Shown here: piece by piece, positions 7,163-12,724 of the stretch | Layout: every line of letters begins with the position of its first letter | Numbering within the stretch: position 1 is the first letter of the stretch | IMG/VR virus record: IMGVR_UViG_3300032294_000883 | Location: 1-30,917 of that record | DNA from: a virus | Reading direction: 5' to 3' (one strand) | Length of the DNA: 30,917 bases | The notes under the pieces: model-generated | The model's input: the letters and a program-made list of their open reading frames with translations, nothing else | What the model was told of the DNA's origin: nothing | The model's database searches: none | Translations under genes and position numbers: made by a program

Positions 7163-7353
7163 GCGGCCTCCGACGGCCAGTCATTGTCAACTACTACCCT
7201 GCGCTTGACTTTCGCACCACGCACGAACTCGACCTTGGCCGGGGGCGGCGGCGGCTCCGGGTTGCACTCCGGACACCGTACCCACCCGCCCAACCCGTCC
7301 GCGACCCATCCGCTGCCAACGCAGTTAAGACAGGTTGCGACAGAATCAGTCAT
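7159..7353 (-). CDS. Zinc-ribbon-like small protein, 64 aa
   Basis: Two Cys pairs, CLNC and CPEC, about 16 residues apart with Gly-rich surroundings (GSGWVADGLGGWVRCPEC) resemble a DnaJ-type or rubredoxin-like zinc knuckle. A proline run and a short charged tail follow. It could bind zinc and a nucleic acid or protein partner; the target is unknown. The ATG at 7353 begins after a 20-base gap from the nuclease gene and the stop overlaps the next gene as ATGA. Confidence 0.72.
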   Translation of the reverse strand: MTDSVATCLNCVGSGWVADGLGGWVRCPECNPEPPPPPAKVEFVRGAKVKRRVVVDNDWPSEAA

Positions 7354-7373
7354 GCCCCAAGTCTACCCCCCGC

Positions 7374-7697
7374 TTATCGTTCGGGCAACTCGCCGCGAAT
7401 TAGGGGCAGAGCGTCCTCGAGACGCATCACCACGAGCCAGCCCTTGCCGTCGCCCCGGCAGGCGACCACCGGGATGTCGCCGGGACCGGATGCACGGACG
7501 GCCTGCTCGACCCATTCGTGGACGGCGATGCCCTTCCTGCGCTTGACCTCCCAGCGAAACTGGCCGGTCGTGATGTCGTCCCCGCCATCCCGTGCCTGCC
7601 CGATGTTGCGCTTGACCACCCAGCCGAGCTGGTCGCTCAGGATTTTGGCGAGCTCGTTCTCACCGGCTGCGCCCTTACGCCTTTGGCTTGCGCCCAT
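7374..7697 (-). CDS. PDDEXK-type nuclease, putative Holliday-junction resolvase
   Basis: 107 residues with the complete catalytic signature of the PD-(D/E)xK fold: Glu13 in GAAGENEL, Asp40/Asp41 in ARDGGDDI and Glu50-x-Lys52 in WEVKRRKG. A following EWVEQA helix and PVVACRGDGKGWLVVM strand are typical of Hjc/VRR-like phage nucleases. It may resolve branched DNA before packaging, consistent with its place upstream of the terminase and with the phage recombination genes. The start lies 23 bases inside the HTH gene. Substrate is inferred. Confidence 0.85.
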   Translation of the reverse strand: MGASQRRKGAAGENELAKILSDQLGWVVKRNIGQARDGGDDITTGQFRWEVKRRKGIAVHEWVEQAVRASGPGDIPVVACRGDGKGWLVVMRLEDALPLIRGELPER

Positions 7698-7884
7698 CGG
7701 ACCCCCTCTGGTGGTAGACCTTCAGCCCGCGATTAATTATGCCGTGGATGGTGGACACCGGAACCCCGAGCTCTAGAGCCAACTCCTTGTTCGTCGGCAA
7801 CATGGCACGGGCGGCTTTCACATCGAGGACCCGCTGGTACTGCGCCATCGTCACCGAGGGCGGTCGGCCTGCACCGCGAGTCAC
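7675..7884 (-). CDS. Small helix-turn-helix protein, 69 aa
   Basis: The segment PTNKELALELGVPVSTIHGI (about residues 29-48) reads as a helix-turn-helix with recognition helix VPVSTIHGIINRGL. A basic tail (RGSDGRKPKA) follows. The GTG at 7884 is chosen because it overlaps the preceding stop as GTGA; another GTG at 7893 is possible. It is probably a DNA-binding regulator or accessory factor of the terminase region; its target is unknown. Confidence 0.75.
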   Translation of the reverse strand: MTRGAGRPPSVTMAQYQRVLDVKAARAMLPTNKELALELGVPVSTIHGIINRGLKVYHQRGSDGRKPKA

Positions 7885-7991
7885 GCGATCCACGCCAACA
7901 GCACCACGAAGAACAGGAACACGCCGATGGTCACGGTCAGCACCTCGAGCAAGAAGCGAATTAAGCCGCTGAAGTCAGGCGGTCGTTCCAT
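7881..7991 (-). CDS. Micro-membrane peptide, 36 aa
   Basis: A single hydrophobic helix follows a short soluble N-terminus (MERPPDFSGLIRF, then a long run of Leu, Val, Phe and Ile ending LLAWIA). The stop overlaps the GTG of the HTH gene as GTGA. The start lies 17 bases inside the preceding gene. It is too far from the lysis genes to call it a holin. Its role is unknown. Confidence 0.65.
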   Translation of the reverse strand: MERPPDFSGLIRFLLEVLTVTIGVFLFFVVLLAWIA

Positions 7992-8208
7992 TGCTCCCCC
8001 TCGCACGGATGGCGTCAATCAGCGTCACCGCGTCCGAAGTTCGCAGCAGGTTGTCCGCAAGTTTGCAAATCGCCTCCCGCTCGGCTGCTGCGACATATTC
8101 CGCATACCGATAACGCGCAAGACCATCACCCGCTTTGATTGACTCATTTACAGATTTATCCCACAGCGTGTCTAGTTCCTCGGCGCGGGGCAGGGTGATG
8201 TTGCTCAC
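7975..8208 (-). CDS. Hypothetical soluble protein, 77 aa
   Basis: GTG start at 8208 overlapping the upstream stop (GTGA). The product (SNITLPRAEELDTLWDKSVN, then ARYRYAEYVAAAEREAICKL and RTSDAVTLIDAIRARG) is acidic and predicted mostly helical. No motif, membrane segment or known family is recognised. A longer upstream reading overlaps the neighbouring gene and is rejected. Confidence 0.7.
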   Translation of the reverse strand: MSNITLPRAEELDTLWDKSVNESIKAGDGLARYRYAEYVAAAEREAICKLADNLLRTSDAVTLIDAIRARGSNGTTA

Positions 8209-8447
8209 GGCTTCACCTCCTTCGGCCCCGCACACTCGCCCGCCCACATTCGGGCGCAGCGGCCATCCACAATGCAGTCGGGGTAGCCGCAGCCAGCCGT
8301 GCGGACCTTCACGAGCTCGGCCTCGAGCCAATCGATGCGGGCCGAGTACATCGCGCAGCGCTCCAGGGCGCTCTTGATCTCGTGGCGGTACTCAGCCTCG
8401 GTGTGCGGGCGTGAAAGCCACTCCTTGTCCCAGTCGTCGAGTTCCAT
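8205..8447 (-). CDS. Cysteine-containing hypothetical protein, 80 aa
   Basis: The first gene behind the promoter at 8477-8505, with a Shine-Dalgarno sequence (AGGAGA) before the ATG at 8447. An acidic helical N-terminal half (MELDDWDKEWLSRPHTEAEY and following) is followed by a Cys cluster (CGYPDCIVDGRC, then GEC) that may bind metal. I do not recognise a family. The stop overlaps the next GTG. Confidence 0.72.
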   Translation of the reverse strand: MELDDWDKEWLSRPHTEAEYRHEIKSALERCAMYSARIDWLEAELVKVRTAGCGYPDCIVDGRCARMWAGECAGPKEVKP

Positions 8448-8476
8448 GTCCGTCTCCTGTGTGTGTGTACGGAATA

Positions 8477-8505
8477 AGACTAATCTCGATTCAAAATCAT
8501 GTCAA
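8477..8505 (-). promoter_or_regulatory. Putative sigma70-type promoter for the packaging/late leftward unit
   Basis: On the minus strand a perfect -35 TTGACA (8505-8500) is followed after 17 bases by TAGTCT (8482-8477), a weak -10. It lies in a 60-base gap between two genes. The -35 context TGTTGACATG is identical to that of the rightward early promoter at 10521-10530, and both leaders contain ACACACACAGG before the start codon. This supports a shared functional cassette. Expected transcripts begin about 8470 and enter the gene starting at 8447. Confidence 0.6.
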
Positions 8506-8507
8506 CA

Positions 8508-8621
8508 CTATTTTCGCCTTGCCTCCTCGATGCAAATCCAGACGATGCGGATGAGCGCACCGGCCAGCATCGCAAGCCAGACCGCTATCCCAACTTGGAA
8601 CACCATCTCGAGCTCACGCAT
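8508..8621 (-). CDS. Micro-membrane peptide, 37 aa
   Basis: The product has a short charged start (MRELEMVFQ), a hydrophobic helix (GIAVWLAMLAGALIRIVWIC) and a basic end (EEARRK). Its ATG lies just inside the preceding gene (8-base overlap). It is a single-pass peptide of unknown role, possibly a superinfection or membrane factor. It is the last gene before the promoter at 8477-8505. Confidence 0.62.
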   Translation of the reverse strand: MRELEMVFQVGIAVWLAMLAGALIRIVWICIEEARRK

Positions 8622-9174
8622 TACTGTCGTCCTCCGCGCTGTGCCAGTCTGTCTGTCGTCTCAGGAAATTCGGCCACTCGAGCGCCAACGTGAACGAGCG
8701 ATCTTCAAGCAGCACATGATTCGTCGGCTGCGCGGTGATGCGTCCATTGTCCAGTCCGCAGAAGTAAAACTCCTTCGACTGCTCCGGCACCGCTGAAAAC
8801 GCATCGGCGACCGGCGACACCGTGAACCAATACTCGCCCGCCATCTCGCGCCGATCCTGCAGCCGCACCTTCGCGTTCATCGAGGAGAGGTACGGGTATT
8901 CGAGAACAGCAAACTGCCACCCGTAGGCATCCCATGTCTGCGCGTCCGACGCTCGCCAGAGCTCGTCGGTCTTGCGGTGCGCAAGCTGGTGGAGCGGGAC
9001 ATTCCGGTACACCGCCCCGCCCTCGAGCAAGACGTGACACCCCCACGCCCGTCCCGGCCACGAGGTCAGACCGAACCACACCCCGCGCAACCAGTCGTGT
9101 TGGCCGATGGCGTTAGGCTCAATCCAGATGTACCTGTGGGCGGGCAGCGCACCCGAGTGCGTGTAAAGCGTCAT
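8614..9174 (-). CDS. Conserved-looking hypothetical protein, 186 aa
   Basis: Aromatic-rich soluble protein (MTLYTHSGALPAHRYIWIEP, then GVWFGLTSWPGRAWGCHVLL and DAYGWQFAVLEYPYLSSMNA). It looks like a compact alpha/beta or beta-barrel domain and lacks membrane segments. I have no secure family. It follows a YdaU-like replication protein and a 107-residue unknown, with ATGA coupling to the latter. Confidence 0.78.
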   Translation of the reverse strand: MTLYTHSGALPAHRYIWIEPNAIGQHDWLRGVWFGLTSWPGRAWGCHVLLEGGAVYRNVPLHQLAHRKTDELWRASDAQTWDAYGWQFAVLEYPYLSSMNAKVRLQDRREMAGEYWFTVSPVADAFSAVPEQSKEFYFCGLDNGRITAQPTNHVLLEDRSFTLALEWPNFLRRQTDWHSAEDDSNA

Positions 9175-9494
9175 CGCACCTTCTCCCGTAGCCGTGTCAC
9201 CCCACGCTCACCAAACAGCGCCCGCACCATCCCAACGACATGCGGATCACCCAGCACGAGCTGCGGGTCTACTGACCTGATTGCCTCGCCGACCTCGGCC
9301 TTGAATGCGTCAAGGTTTGACGGGCCTCGAGCAAACCGAGCCTCCATCCATCGGAGCCTACCAACCGGGTCTGCAATCGCCTCGCGCCAATGCTCGGCAG
9401 ACGACTGACTTGCCCACTGCATCCGGTCGTTTTGCGGTGCGGGCTCGGCCTTCGGCTTCGCGTTCCATTTCTGTTCCCCCCATTCATCGCCCAT
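9171..9494 (-). CDS. Hypothetical helical protein, 107 aa
   Basis: Starts MGDEWGEQKW and is mostly predicted alpha-helical, charged and soluble (EHWREAIADPVGRLRWMEAR, then LDAFKAEVGEAIRSVDPQLV). Its start overlaps the end of the YdaU-like gene by 11 bases and its stop overlaps the next ATG. Position directly after the replication protein suggests a replication accessory role, such as a helicase-loader fragment, but no motif supports this. Confidence 0.7.
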   Translation of the reverse strand: MGDEWGEQKWNAKPKAEPAPQNDRMQWASQSSAEHWREAIADPVGRLRWMEARFARGPSNLDAFKAEVGEAIRSVDPQLVLGDPHVVGMVRALFGERGVTRLREKVR

Positions 9495-9972
9495 ATTTCT
9501 TCCCCTTTTTCAAAAGTTCTTGGACTGCAACCGGCCCCTTTCTACCAACCCCAGACGATTGAAATGAGGTTTGGAAAGACTCCGTTTGGTTATTGGTTAT
9601 TGGAGAGCATTGCCTTCGCACTGCGTCCGCACTGCGTTCGGTATGCGTTCGCATAGCGTTCGCATCCCACCGAGACTGTGCAGATTGCTGTGCCTTGACA
9701 CGCTTCTCAGCCATCCGCTCAATCTCCTGGTCGACCCTCTTGTTGCGCCAACCGTCGTCGGTCAGCGTAAAGAATTCAGCCAGAACAGCATCAACCGCAG
9801 CCCTCTCAGCACGGCTTGCCGCCCGAACGATTCGGTACGGCTCACCTGCAGGGATCGGGCGTTCAGTTGCATACAGCCGGTCGAGCAGCAGGGTGTAGAC
9901 CCCATGCTCGATAAGAGTCAGGTGACCGGCGTCCCTCGCGTAATCCCCAACATGACGTGGATAGAAGTTCAT
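9484..9972 (-). CDS. YdaU-like (DUF1376) replication protein
   Basis: 162 residues. The N-terminal half (MNFYPRHVGDYARDAGHLTL, then EHGVYTLLLDRLYATERPIP and FFTLTDDGWRNKRVDQEIER) is the recognisable DUF1376/YdaU domain, a winged-helix-like DNA-binding module of phage replication initiators. The C-terminal part is charged and low-complexity, with no ATPase motif. It is the only candidate replication initiator in the genome. The ATG at 9972 is preferred to upstream in-frame starts because AGGGGA lies before it and the homology begins there. Confidence 0.85.
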   Translation of the reverse strand: MNFYPRHVGDYARDAGHLTLIEHGVYTLLLDRLYATERPIPAGEPYRIVRAASRAERAAVDAVLAEFFTLTDDGWRNKRVDQEIERMAEKRVKAQQSAQSRWDANAMRTHTERSADAVRRQCSPITNNQTESFQTSFQSSGVGRKGPVAVQELLKKGKKYGR

Positions 9973-10080
9973 GGTTCCCCTTGTGTACCGGCACACAGGC
10001 CGGTAATCTGTTGTGACGTTGCGCGTACCCCTGCGCAACTAGGTCGATTCCCCCGACCGCGCAGGCCCCGTCAGGGGCCT
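9973..10080 (-). other. Structured non-coding element with four inverted repeats upstream of the replication gene
   Basis: Four dyads follow one another. They are AGGCCCC/GGGGCCT (10063-10069 with 10074-10080, 4-base loop), GGTCG/CGACC (10042-10046 with 10054-10058, 7-base loop), GTTGCGC/GCGCAAC (10018-10024 with 10033-10039, 8-base loop) and TACCGG/CCGGTA (9986-9991 with 10000-10005, 8-base loop). The first covers the stop codon of the 52-residue gene. No run of T follows any of them, so they are not ordinary terminators. Candidates are a replication origin or iteron-like initiator site, or a structured 5' leader controlling the replication gene. Confidence 0.65.
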
Positions 10081-10229
10081 TGTCGTCTCCTGGCCTCCTC
10101 CACGGCCTCGCAGATGACCTCCACCACACCGCGCACCCACCGAGTCCGCCGCTTGGTCAACCTCGATGCCTCGCGGCGAGACTCCAGGTGCGCCCGGTAG
10201 TACGCACGGTGATACGCAGTGCGGCTCAT
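10071..10229 (-). CDS. Small Arg-rich hypothetical protein, 52 aa
   Basis: The ATG at 10229 overlaps the stop of the HTH regulator (ATGA). The product begins MSRTAYHRAYYRAHLESRRE and continues with arginine-rich helical sequence (LTKRRTRWVRGVVEVICEAV) to RRRQGP. The high positive charge suggests nucleic-acid binding. No family is recognised. Its stop lies in the loop of the first hairpin of the structured region. Confidence 0.68.
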   Translation of the reverse strand: MSRTAYHRAYYRAHLESRREASRLTKRRTRWVRGVVEVICEAVEEARRRQGP

Positions 10230-10465
10230 GGGCTATCAGGCGTAGGCCGCAACCCAGCCTCGATCTTGCGAATCAACCTCCGAGTGCTGCGCGACTGGTC
10301 CTCCTCCTTGAGCTCGGCCACAACCTCACCGGCAAGCTCACGCAACGCATACCGCTCCGGCACGCCAACACGCGCCCACTTCGATACCGCTGCCCGCGTG
10401 ACACCGAACCGCCGCGCAATGGCGCTTTGGTTGCCGTACTTCTTGACAAGTTCATCGACAGTCAT
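10226..10465 (-). CDS. Cro/YdaS-like helix-turn-helix regulator
   Basis: 79 residues. MTVDELVKKYGNQSAIARRF, then GVTRAAVSKWARVGVPERYA, is a textbook Cro/YdaS-type HTH: helix, 'GNQSAIARRFGVTRAAVSKW' and then an anchoring helix. It is the first leftward gene, divergent from the early rightward operon, the usual site of a phage Cro- or C-type repressor. It probably binds operators in 10466-10586. The ATG at 10465 has GGAGG five to seven bases upstream; upstream in-frame codons lack a ribosome site. Confidence 0.88.
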   Translation of the reverse strand: MTVDELVKKYGNQSAIARRFGVTRAAVSKWARVGVPERYALRELAGEVVAELKEEDQSRSTRRLIRKIEAGLRPTPDSP

Positions 10466-10490
10466 AAGACCTCCGTTGTTAACGACCGGA

Positions 10491-10519
10491 AGCATACGGC
10501 AAAAAAAAGATGGATACAA
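10491..10519 (-). promoter_or_regulatory. Weak putative promoter of the leftward HTH operon
   Basis: On the minus strand TTGTAT (10519-10514) and TATGCT (10496-10491) are separated by 17 bases, including a run of eight T. Both hexamers are imperfect. Between this site and the start codon lies a small dyad, CGTT-GTT-AACG (10474-10484), which could serve as an operator or stabilise the leader. Confidence 0.4.
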
Positions 10520-10522
10520 GTG

Positions 10523-10552
10523 TTGACATGGCTACCGGAGCCGGTTTAGGAT
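10523..10552 (+). promoter_or_regulatory. Early rightward promoter with operator in the spacer
   Basis: A perfect -35 TTGACA (10523-10528) and a -10-like TAGGAT (10547-10552) are spaced by 18 bases. Within the spacer is a perfect dyad ACCGG-AG-CCGGT (10534-10545), ideally placed for a repressor to block RNA polymerase. The leader continues with ACACACACAGGGGA, a good ribosome site, to the ATG at 10587. The neighbouring Cro-like protein is the natural candidate to bind. Confidence 0.68.
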
Positions 10553-10586
10553 TCACCCGTCGATCACACACACAGGGGAATTGACC

Positions 10587-10787
10587 ATGAGATACCGACC
10601 CATCCCGTCCCACCTGCCTCCCGCCATCCGCTGGGGAATCACCGCAGGTCAGCTCCGCGCCGGACGAGATCAGGCGATGGAGTACGCCCGCCAGAACCCG
10701 AAGATGACGGCCTACATCACGATGGCTCGTAACCAGAACCGCATGATGCTCCAAGCCCTGCGCTTCGCCCGCGAGGTGCAGTCATGA
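10587..10787 (+). CDS. Hypothetical protein, first gene of the early rightward operon, 66 aa
   Basis: Basic helical protein (MRYRPIPSHLPPAIRWGITA, then MEYARQNPKMTAYITMARNQ). The ATG at 10587 with AGGGGA upstream is preferred to a TTG two codons earlier. No family is recognised. As first gene of an early operon it may act on host functions. The stop overlaps the next start. Confidence 0.72.
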   Translation: MRYRPIPSHLPPAIRWGITAGQLRAGRDQAMEYARQNPKMTAYITMARNQNRMMLQALRFAREVQS

Positions 10788-11047
10788 ACGACGCAATCGC
10801 ACTCAAGTGGCAGGCTGCTTTCTGGGCCAGAATCCAGAATCATCAGCCGACTGCAGACAAGCACTTTTTCGGCGATGAGTGGCGAGCATTGACCGAGACC
10901 CGCACGATGGAGGCCGCTAAGGTCGCAGCCTATCAGGTGCATCTCGCTCGACTTGGCGTGGACGATGATGAGGCTGACGCTCTGGACGAGATGCAGATGC
11001 AAGCCTCCTCCGTCATGCACGACCTGCAGCGCAAGGTGGCCGCATGA
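10784..11047 (+). CDS. Hypothetical helical protein, 87 aa
   Basis: Mainly alpha-helical, with an acidic second half (LGVDDDEADALDEMQMQASS, then MHDLQRKVAA). No membrane segments or known motifs. Its start overlaps the preceding stop (ATGA) and its stop overlaps the next ATG, so it is translated as part of a coupled string. Unknown function. Confidence 0.7.
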   Translation: MNDAIALKWQAAFWARIQNHQPTADKHFFGDEWRALTETRTMEAAKVAAYQVHLARLGVDDDEADALDEMQMQASSVMHDLQRKVAA

Positions 11048-11235
11048 CCGTCTTGCAACACATCTACTGCGCCCTCGTCGCTCTGGCCTCTGGCGTCGGT
11101 TTCATCGCTCTCGGGTACTACATGCTCACCCGCCCCTTCCCGCACCACAAACGGGATCGGCGGGAGCGTCTGCCGAACCCCGCCTGGAGAGCCCGCGTCT
11201 ACCAGCCCCATCACCTCAGCCGATGGTGGGTGTGA
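11044..11235 (+). CDS. Small membrane protein, 63 aa
   Basis: One hydrophobic helix at about residues 8-28 (YCALVALASGVGFIALGYYM) is followed by a strongly basic tail rich in Arg, Pro and His. The positive-inside rule suggests an N-out, C-in single-pass protein. No family is known. Possibilities include host takeover at the membrane or superinfection exclusion; neither is supported by motifs. Confidence 0.68.
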   Translation: MTVLQHIYCALVALASGVGFIALGYYMLTRPFPHHKRDRRERLPNPAWRARVYQPHHLSRWWV

Positions 11236-11366
11236 TGGAAGACTGCGACCAGTGGTGGTACCACCAAGACCAACTCATGCAGGAGCTCGAGGAGCAAGAA
11301 CGAATCGACGCCTGCAACCAAGCCCTCTCGAAGTACACACAGGAAACACACGATGAACCAGTCTGA
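11235..11366 (+). CDS. Small acidic protein, 43 aa
   Basis: The ATG overlaps the previous stop (TGATG). The product (MEDCDQWWYHQDQLMQELEE, then QERIDACNQALSKYTQETHD) is acidic and helical and has two cysteines. Its end overlaps the start of the ERF gene by 14 bases. No function is assigned. Confidence 0.62.
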   Translation: MEDCDQWWYHQDQLMQELEEQERIDACNQALSKYTQETHDEPV

Positions 11367-11898
11367 ATCTATCGCGGCCCTCGCCGCTGCTCTGTCCAAG
11401 GCACAGGCCGACATCACCGGAGCCTTGAAGGACAGCGCGAACCCGTTCTTCAAGTCCAAGTACGCCGACCTCGCGTCCTGCTGGGACGCTTGCCGTGCGC
11501 AGCTCACCGCCAACAACCTCGCCGTCATCCAGACGACCGAGATCGGCGAGACCGGGGCGGTGCTCGTCACCACCCTCGCGCACTCGTCGGGCGAGTGGAT
11601 TCGCGGGTACCTGCCCATCCTGTCCAAGGACGCAGGACCGCAGGGGCAGGGATCGGGCATCACCTACGCCCGCAGGTATGCGCTTGCCGCTATCGTCGGC
11701 CTCGCCCAGATCGACGACGACGCCGAGGCAGCGCAGGCCCGTGGCAAGCCCGAGGTCAAGCCCGACCCCGACCTTGCCAAGAAGGTAGCCGAGTGCCAGA
11801 CCCTCGCCGACCTGACCGCCTTGTTCAAAGGTCTCACCGAGGCGCAGCGTCAGGCATCCTCCGGCATCTTCGCCGCCCGCAAGAAGGAACTCGGCTGA
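11353..11898 (+). CDS. ERF-family single-strand annealing protein
   Basis: 181 residues. SIAALAAALSKAQADITGAL, NPFFKSKYADLASCWDACRA and GPQGQGSGITYARRYALAAI are diagnostic of the ERF superfamily of phage recombinases; GITYARRYAL is the most conserved part. It anneals complementary single strands and works with the exonuclease encoded next. The C-terminal tail is a Lys/Asp-rich linker with a short helical domain. The ribosome site is AGGAAA with an ACACAC leader before ATG 11353. Confidence 0.93.
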   Translation: MNQSESIAALAAALSKAQADITGALKDSANPFFKSKYADLASCWDACRAQLTANNLAVIQTTEIGETGAVLVTTLAHSSGEWIRGYLPILSKDAGPQGQGSGITYARRYALAAIVGLAQIDDDAEAAQARGKPEVKPDPDLAKKVAECQTLADLTALFKGLTEAQRQASSGIFAARKKELG

Positions 11899-12506
11899 TG
11901 GAGCAGCGTACCCCCGAATGGTTCGCCAAGCGGCTCGGGCTCGTGACCGCCAGCCGGATTGCCGATGTCATGGCGAAGGTCAAGACCGGCACAGCCGCCT
12001 CACGCAGCGGGTACATGACGCAACTCGTGACGGAACGCCTCACAAGACAGCCTACGGAGGGCTACCAGAGCGCCGCGATGGAGTGGGGTATCGAGCAGGA
12101 GGGTGCCGCCCGCGCCGCCTACGAAGCCCGTACAGGCGTCCTCGTGGATGAGGTGGACTTCGTGCGCCACCCCACCCTTGAGGCCGGTGCCTCTCCCGAC
12201 GGGCTGGTCGGGGAGGACGGATGCATCGAGATTAAGTGTCCGAACACGGCCACGATGCTCGAGTACATCGAGGACCGTTCTGTCCCCCGCAAGTACCTCC
12301 TGCAGATTCAGTGGCAACTTGCATGCACAGGTCGCAACTGGTGCGACTTCGTGGCCTACGACCCCCGCCTGCCGGAGCACCTGCAACTGCTGGTCATCCG
12401 GGTGCCGCGTGATGAGGATGTCATCGAGCAGATCGCCGCCGAGGTAGGCCGGTTCGTGACCGAGCTGCGGGATCGGGTCGAGCACCTGCGGGAGCTGCGC
12501 CTGTGA
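11898..12506 (+). CDS. YqaJ/lambda-type alkaline exonuclease
   Basis: 202 residues with the full YqaJ recombinase pattern: RTPEWFAKRLGLVTASRIAD at the N-terminus, ASPDGLV with Asp101, EIKCP with Glu111-x-Lys113, and QIQWQLACTGRNWCDFVAYD for the Gln-x-Gln motif. It degrades one strand of duplex ends to give single-strand tails for the ERF protein. The ATG overlaps the previous stop (TGATG). This pairing is a SynExo-type recombination system. Confidence 0.94.
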   Translation: MEQRTPEWFAKRLGLVTASRIADVMAKVKTGTAASRSGYMTQLVTERLTRQPTEGYQSAAMEWGIEQEGAARAAYEARTGVLVDEVDFVRHPTLEAGASPDGLVGEDGCIEIKCPNTATMLEYIEDRSVPRKYLLQIQWQLACTGRNWCDFVAYDPRLPEHLQLLVIRVPRDEDVIEQIAAEVGRFVTELRDRVEHLRELRL

Positions 12507-12721
12507 TATCCAACCTCGTCACCGGGTACTTCATCCAATGGGAGATGCCGACCGGCTGGGAGGATGTCCCCGCCGGGGTCATCCGTACCACCGGGTTCGA
12601 CTTCCCGCCCTACTTCGACATCAACAAGGCACAGGCCGTGCTCGACACAATCGTGGCCTTCGCCGCTGACGATGACGCATTCCGTCTCGTCGGTCGTCCA
12701 GTTCCCATCAACCAGGAGTAA
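12503..12721 (+). CDS. Hypothetical small protein, 72 aa
   Basis: GTG start at 12503 overlapping the exonuclease stop (GTGA). The product (MISNLVTGYFIQWEMPTGWE, then FDFPPYFDINKAQAVLDTIV) is acidic and aromatic, probably alpha/beta, without membrane segments. It lies between the exonuclease and the SSB-like gene, so a recombination accessory role is plausible. No family is recognised. Confidence 0.65.
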   Translation: MISNLVTGYFIQWEMPTGWEDVPAGVIRTTGFDFPPYFDINKAQAVLDTIVAFAADDDAFRLVGRPVPINQE

Positions 12722-12724
12722 TCC

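Larger units (their letters stand above)
10466..10586. promoter_or_regulatory. Divergent intergenic control region
   Basis: 121 bases without a gene between the leftward Cro-like regulator and the rightward early operon. It contains the rightward promoter with its spacer dyad, a weak leftward promoter, a CGTT-GTT-AACG dyad (10474-10484), an A8 tract (10501-10508, plus strand) and ribosome sites at both edges. The arrangement is that of a simple phage early switch. Confidence 0.75.

Noticed and set aside
9695-9700. TTGACA on the plus strand
   Set aside because: Lies inside the YdaU-like gene on the opposite strand with no good -10 or rightward gene behind it.
9973-10038. Upstream in-frame start for the YdaU-like protein
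   Set aside because: The extension covers the four-hairpin element and shows no family similarity; AGGGGA fits the ATG at 9972.
10063-10080. Hairpin AGGCCCC-GTCA-GGGGCCT as a terminator
   Set aside because: No T-run follows on either strand, and it covers a stop codon inside an operon. Treated as part of the structured element instead.
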